Of a DNA stretch of 64,000 bases, positions 59,421-64,000 are shown in pieces. The stretch spans positions 62,001 through 126,000 of the forward strand of contig JADNRX010000097.1 in assembly GCA_015501595.1 (NCBI GenBank). The letters run 5' to 3'. Numbering within the stretch: the first letter of the stretch is position 1; every line of letters starts with the position of its first letter. The position numbers and the translations under genes were made by a program. The stretch comes from Hymenopellis radicata (taxonomy: Eukaryota > Basidiomycota > Agaricomycetes > Agaricales > Physalacriaceae). The notes below the pieces were generated by a model, which was given only the letters and a program-made list of their open reading frames with translations, searched no databases and had not been told where the DNA came from.

Positions 59421-60430
59421 GCGTCTACGAAGTAGTGATGGTATGTCTTCTTCTTCTTCATTATTCAAGAATGACCATTTACGAAATGATGCAGTGTCGT
59501 ACTTAGACTTATTAATGGATGAAAATCGAACCTTGTCGGACATATTTGATTGAAGAATGTTAGGAGTGTCCAATGACCAACCTTTCCATCTCAGTGCGCG
59601 CTATCGCATTTGTCTACACCCTCCTGTGGTCATCTTTGGTCCCATTGTAAGCCCTGAATCTACAAGCCCTCTCGCGACCTGCATCCAGGACGTTGTCTGT
59701 CTCGAAGAGTCGCTTAAAACCTGATTAGGGCTCAGGTGCACCAGAGTCGTTGGGATAAACGATACGGTACTGATTGGAGAACGTACAGTGAAACCTTTAA
59801 CGCCACCGCCGACAACCACGATGCGCTTCTTGGCTTCCCTTGAGCAGGTCGTCCGTGGTGGAGTACCAGATCGTCGTTGAGAAGAGTCAAGAACAAGTTG
59901 GGTGCGGTGGCGACGGACATTGTAGGCGATAGAACAAGTGCGGTCTTGGTGTGAAACAACGCCGTGGGCGTTCACCCTTCTTATGCACGAACGTCGCGTC
60001 CTGAGAAGCTCCATTTGACTTGTTGGCAATTCAGGATCCATAACGGCGCGATAAATCCGGCGGAGAGCTTTCTATGGCTATTGTCTGGTGAGTGCATCGC
60101 GCCGCTCTGTCAGTCATTATCAAAGCTTCATCGGCCGGCCTCGTCTAGACTTTGAAGTTTGTACATATCGGTGATTCCCATTAGCAGCGAGCATATCGGT
60201 GGCGCCACTGCCATGGCGGAAGACGCCAGTGAGATCAAAAGAGTATCAAAAGTCACTTCCGGCATTGTTTTGATATCCAAATCAGGCTATCACTGTCAGC
60301 TGAGTTGACGGCGCTTGACAAAAACTTCTGTTCCCGCTTTTTTGGCACCACATGCTCATGAGCGCATTTGATGCCGGACCGGGATACATTTAAGAGGAAC
60401 TAAAGCCTCCCAGCCCCTTTGAACGTTGCC
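59421..60430. other. Intergenic with a possible dinucleotide-binding fragment
   Basis: The minus strand at 59793-59825 reads KRIVVVGGGVKG, which fits a GxGxxG nucleotide-binding start, but no continuing domain is found in any linked frame. The rest of this 1 kb shows no gene. It should include the promoter of the downstream oxidoreductase. Confidence 0.3.
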
Positions 60431-62888
60431 ATGTTCTCGTCACTCTCTACCATCGTCGCTCTTTTATTTCTTTTCCCAATCGCTCAGGCTCAATGCCCCG
60501 ACGCCTCGGATGCGGACTATGACTATATAGTTGTCGGGTCAGGTACTTTTGCGTGTATGATTTCTGAAATGACGTCGCGCTGATCGTCTCCTGAACAAGG
60601 TGCTGGCGGTGGGCCTGTTGCCGCTCGTTTAGCTGAAGCTGGATTTTCCGGTGTGTCTCTGCAGCATTCGCGTGTGGTATCAAGTCTTACTCTTGTTTCA
60701 ACAGTCCTCGTGGTCGACGCGGGGCACGACATCAATAGTATCAATACGACTATTCCTCTCTATTTTGTACGTTCCGTCGAAGGTGTGTGGTTGGCATCCC
60801 TCCTTGCCTGACTGAGTCACAATAAACATATCTGCAGATGAAGCTCTTGAATTGGCTTATACCCTCAATGAATATCCTGCAGACTTTGAGTTCCAGAAAA
60901 GCTCGTGGTATCCTCGAGCACGCGGCCTTGGAGGTTCTACCGTGAGTGGGTTCATCCCTCGCTTTCACGCCATCAATTCAATTTGGAGCAGATACACAAC
61001 GCGATGATCAACATTATCGCCGAGACGCGCTCCGACTTTGACGGCCTCGCGTCCATGTTCAACGATTCGACGTGGTCGAGAGACAACATGCAGAACTACT
61101 TCAAGAAGATTGAGCGACACGTCTATCCTGTCCTTAACGATGACCACGGCACCGACGGGTGGCTTACGACAAATATGAACCCTGTCCTCGCCGTGTTGAA
61201 CCCGATGTTTTTAGGTATTGACATGGCCTCCGATTCCTCTAAAGCCTCTCTAAGTCTAATGACTTTTCTCAAGATCTGCAAATCGTCGACTTCATCGCTT
61301 CGATCACGCTCTCTGGTCTTCCTGTACTCGATCTCAACAGCATTGCCGGGGACGACGCTGTGGGTGTTACTATGCCCAGTTTCACTATCACGGAAAACTA
61401 CACCCGGTCTTCCGTCCGCGATCGCTTGGTCAATGTCGAAGAGACCAGCGGCCGGTTGACGTTCACGCTTGACACACTGGCGACGAAAGTGCTGACGTGC
61501 AACGACAGTGAGTCCGGTTCGGTGAAGGCTTATGGCGTGGAAATGGCCCCCGGCGCGGCGCTTCCTGTCGCCGGTAATTTTCACGGAAAGCAAGACCTGA
61601 ATACGACTGTCGTCACGGCGAAGAAGGAGGTTATTGTTAGTGCAGGGGCGTTCCAGAGTCCTCAACTGGTATGCTCTCCCTCAGTTCGCAAGTCGTTTCG
61701 AAGCTAATGTCGTTCTCACAAGCTGATGGTAATGTGCTACATACCTCTTCCCCGTTCCTCGTGATCTAATCGTCGTAGCTTTCTGGATTGGGGATCGAGA
61801 ACACCTGCAGCAGTTCGGAATAGAGTCGGTGATGCATCTTCCGGGTGTTGGAATGAATATGCAAGGTGAGAGAGGTCTGTCTGTCTCGTGTACCGTGTTG
61901 CCTATTCAGCAGATCATGACGAGATCAGCGTTATCTGGCGAATGAGGCAGAACTATTCGATATTCGATGGATGTGTTCTACTTCCGGACCCAGAACAGGA
62001 TCCATGTCTTGCTTATTACCAGGAGGGCCATCAGAACCTATACTCGTTCGGAGGCGCTATCTCCTCTGTGACGTCAAAGTCTCGTCCCGAATACACTGAA
62101 CCTGATATGCTGACATATTGGGAGCCTGCACATTTCCAAGGATTCGTCAGAGGTATTTCTGTCCGGTTCTGTGCCCCCAAAAAGTCAACGCTAAGACCTT
62201 CAGGCTTCTCGCAGGCCCTCGTAGACAATCCCAACACAGTCACCGCCGTACATTTAAAGGCTCATCCCTCGTCGAAGGGTACAGTCCGCTTGACTGGCTC
62301 GCATCCTCAAGATCTCCTTGATATCCAGAAGAATCATTTCCAGGGCGAGGACGGGCTGAGGGACGTGGAGGACTTGCGGAATGCGATCAAGCATTCGCGG
62401 GAGGTGATGAAGACGTTGCCTGTGGCGCTACATGTTGTTGAGGAGATATTCCCGGGGACGATGCGCAGAGTGATGAAGCCATTGACGCGCATATCTACAA
62501 TAACATTTTCGGTTAGCGACGGTGATTTTTGCAGCGAAGCGTACTGATGAGTTCACGTATGATAGGACATCACATTTGTTGCACGAACGCGATGGGCACG
62601 GACGATGGTATGCGCTTCATCGCCCCATCATGATACATGTTAGTTAACTTGGAGGTGTGTAGACGAATACGCTGTTCTGGATGGCGATTTCCGAGTGCGG
62701 GGTGTACAAAACTTGCGGGTGGTCGATGCCAGCTCGTGGCCCATCGTTCCAGGATACTTTGTTACCACACCTTTCTATATGGTCTGTTTTCGGTGGTTGT
62801 CTCTTTGTTTTAGTGACGCTCACGATGTGGTATGTAGGCTTCGGAGAAGGCCGCAGACGTGATCATAGCAGCTGGAAAGTCGGCCTGA
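60431..62888 (+). CDS. Secreted GMC oxidoreductase (aryl-alcohol oxidase-like), one frame break
   Basis: FAD enzyme of the glucose-methanol-choline family; secreted members in wood decayers oxidise alcohols and make H2O2 for ligninolysis. ATG 60431 gives a signal peptide (MFSSLSTIVALLFLFPIAQA), then DYDYIVVGSG spliced to AGGGPVAARLAEAGFSVLVV (FAD site). SSWYPRARGLGGST joins IHNAMINII. Further on come GRLTFTLDTLATKVLTC and KKEVIVSAGAFQSPQLLM with LSGLG, the second GMC signature. At 61790-61793 a run of four G needs one more base to read LGDREHLQQFGIESVMHLPG. Next: SFGGAISSVTSKSRPEYTEP, NNIFGHHICCTNAMGT, RGVQNLRVVDASSWPIVPGY, ending ADVIIAAGKSA* at 62888. The active-site histidine is probably in the GHHICC segment. 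Many short introns. Confidence 0.85.
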
Positions 62889-63008
62889 GTGCTCTAACTA
62901 GTACGTTACTATACAGTACCAGTCTTCAAGCTTCAAGGACAGTTCTTCGACTTGCGTATTACTGAGATGTCGGAAAGATGTGAAGTCAAATCTGATACAT
63001 TTGCGCAT

Positions 63009-63082
63009 GGGTCGATGGCGTAGTTGGTTATCGCATCTGTCTAACACACAGAAGGTCCTCAGTTCGAACCTGGGTCGACTCA
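63009..63082 (+). tRNA. tRNA-Val(AAC)
   Basis: The 74-nt cloverleaf folds cleanly. Acceptor stem gggtcga pairs with tcgactc (one G-T pair), discriminator A at 63082. The D arm has ggcgtagttggttatc; anticodon stem tctgt/acaga encloses loop ctaacac, anticodon AAC. The T arm is ctcag-ttcgaac-ctggg. It has no intron. Confidence 0.93.
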
Positions 63083-63102
63083 ATGGGCAGAAATCAGTCA
63101 TG

Positions 63103-63107
63103 TTTTT
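63103..63107 (+). terminator. RNA polymerase III terminator of tRNA-Val
   Basis: Run of five T, 21 bp after the tRNA discriminator base; usual signal and spacing for Pol III termination. Confidence 0.7.
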
Positions 63108-64000
63108 CGGTAGTTCCGCGGACCGTATTTTCATTTTTACCATCGAGCACCCTGCCACCCGGGTAGAGTAGCGCAGTAAACCTCCCGGGGGGTGTAACAT
63201 AGTAAGTTGTAACGGGGCCCCCAGGGCTTAGTTCTGAAACCGTTAGTAACGGTTTCGATACCAGCACGTGATGTGGCGTTGATGTGGAGCCGCCTTGAGT
63301 TCAAACTTACTTTCTCAGCGGGGGTTATTAACTGGTTAAATTGATAATATTTGAGGTATCCTGCACAACCCTAATGTCTTTGTGGCTGCGCACTGATGCT
63401 ACTAGCTCTAAAGCACCGTGATGATTTCCCCACTGTCCTCGCGAACACCAGCTAAGTAGTCTGGAACCAGTTTTGTATGCCACATTTTCTCCTGCCATCT
63501 CCAAATGCCCCTAAAATTACATCTTCTCCAAGCTCCCACTGTTCAGTTGTTATACTTACCGTTGATTTACCAAGCTGAAAGCATGAAGATGTTTATGCAA
63601 GCACGAAATCTGAACCATGAACAAGCACAGCGGCCTAAATTACGAAGTCTCTTGACTGCTTGAGTTTTTGCAGGGGCGAGGAGAGAACAATTGACTGAGG
63701 ATACTTGAAGTTGCGTGGTACTGTCAACAGGGCAAAGTCAATCTTGCAAACTATCTAGGAAGGGCAGTCCGCAGACTGCAACCGCAACTACTAGAATGGA
63801 ATTAAGATAACACGAAGCGAATGTTAGGTAATGAATGTCTGGTGGAAGGAACGACATGAGCCCACGAGTGAGAATGAATCCACTAGATCCACCTTCTAAT
63901 GCACCATTGAGACGTGTAGCGGTAGCTGGCCCGCTTTCCCGTCGACAAATGGATTGAGTGCGGGTGCGAACCTCTTTTCAACAACCGCGCCTGTGTCCTT
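63108..64000. other. Intergenic to window end
   Basis: No gene recognised. Contains the 21-bp palindrome gaaaccgtta-g-taacggtttc at 63236-63256. Confidence 0.45.

Noticed and set aside
1..64000. Carbohydrate-active or secondary-metabolite gene cluster (LPMO, P450, methyltransferase, GMC oxidase)
   Set aside because: The genes are 15-60 kb apart, separated by housekeeping genes, with no polyketide, peptide or terpene core enzyme.
1..64000. CRISPR array, bacterial operon or virus-derived replication genes
   Set aside because: No regularly spaced identical repeats, and gene structure is eukaryotic throughout; no viral polymerase or capsid motif was seen.

Overview
The window is nuclear DNA from a filamentous basidiomycete, most likely a wood- or litter-decaying mushroom former (Agaricomycete). 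The evidence is dense short introns (about 45-60 nt, GT-AG, many microexons) and the gene content: an AA9 lytic polysaccharide monooxygenase, a class I hydrophobin, an aryl-alcohol-oxidase-type GMC oxidoreductase, a cytochrome P450 and a DAL5-type transporter, set among ordinary housekeeping genes. No tools were available; exon structures were read by eye from conserved motifs and splice sites, so outer limits are firmer than inner exon edges.

Layout. 1-9.3 kb (minus strand): AA9 LPMO cut by the window edge, a ubiquitin-protease-like protein that appears catalytically dead, a short-chain dehydrogenase with a broken Rossmann region, and an allantoate-permease-type transporter. 9.7-23.1 kb: dienelactone hydrolase family protein, an AAA-ATPase-related gene that lacks its ATPase core, a small secreted ORF, phosphomannose isomerase divergent from a NOSIP-type RING protein, a P450, and the CAF-1 p60 subunit. 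23.1-31.3 kb: overlapping inverted repeats, ribosomal protein eL27, an uncharacterised protein flanked by direct repeats, a hydrophobin and RNA polymerase II subunit Rpb9. 31.5-36.2 kb: a tandem pair of monocarboxylate-transporter-like MFS genes.

36.2-50.3 kb is an accessory, relic-rich stretch: an 81-bp inverted repeat pair 5.4 kb apart enclosing an Hsp70-like remnant, a TTAA-dense patch, a thrice-repeated block in an orphan ORF, and two small islands that still look coding (a helical protein and a membrane protein). 50.3-63.1 kb returns to ordinary genes: a two-finger C2H2 regulator, a SAM methyltransferase, a small conserved-looking protein, a degenerate tandem repeat array, eIF2-beta divergent from ATP synthase gamma, a GMC oxidoreductase, and tRNA-Val(AAC).

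The window holds no single operon-like system. The clearest cross-cutting signal is technical: at least seven otherwise conserved genes (including eL27 and phosphomannose isomerase) each carry one or more frame breaks repaired by adding back a single base, mostly in G or C runs. That points to systematic homopolymer contraction in the assembly rather than gene death. The biological observations most worth a second look are the pseudo-deubiquitinase, the core-less AAA gene, the overlapping inverted repeats at 23.6-23.9 kb, and the inverted-repeat-bounded relic region.
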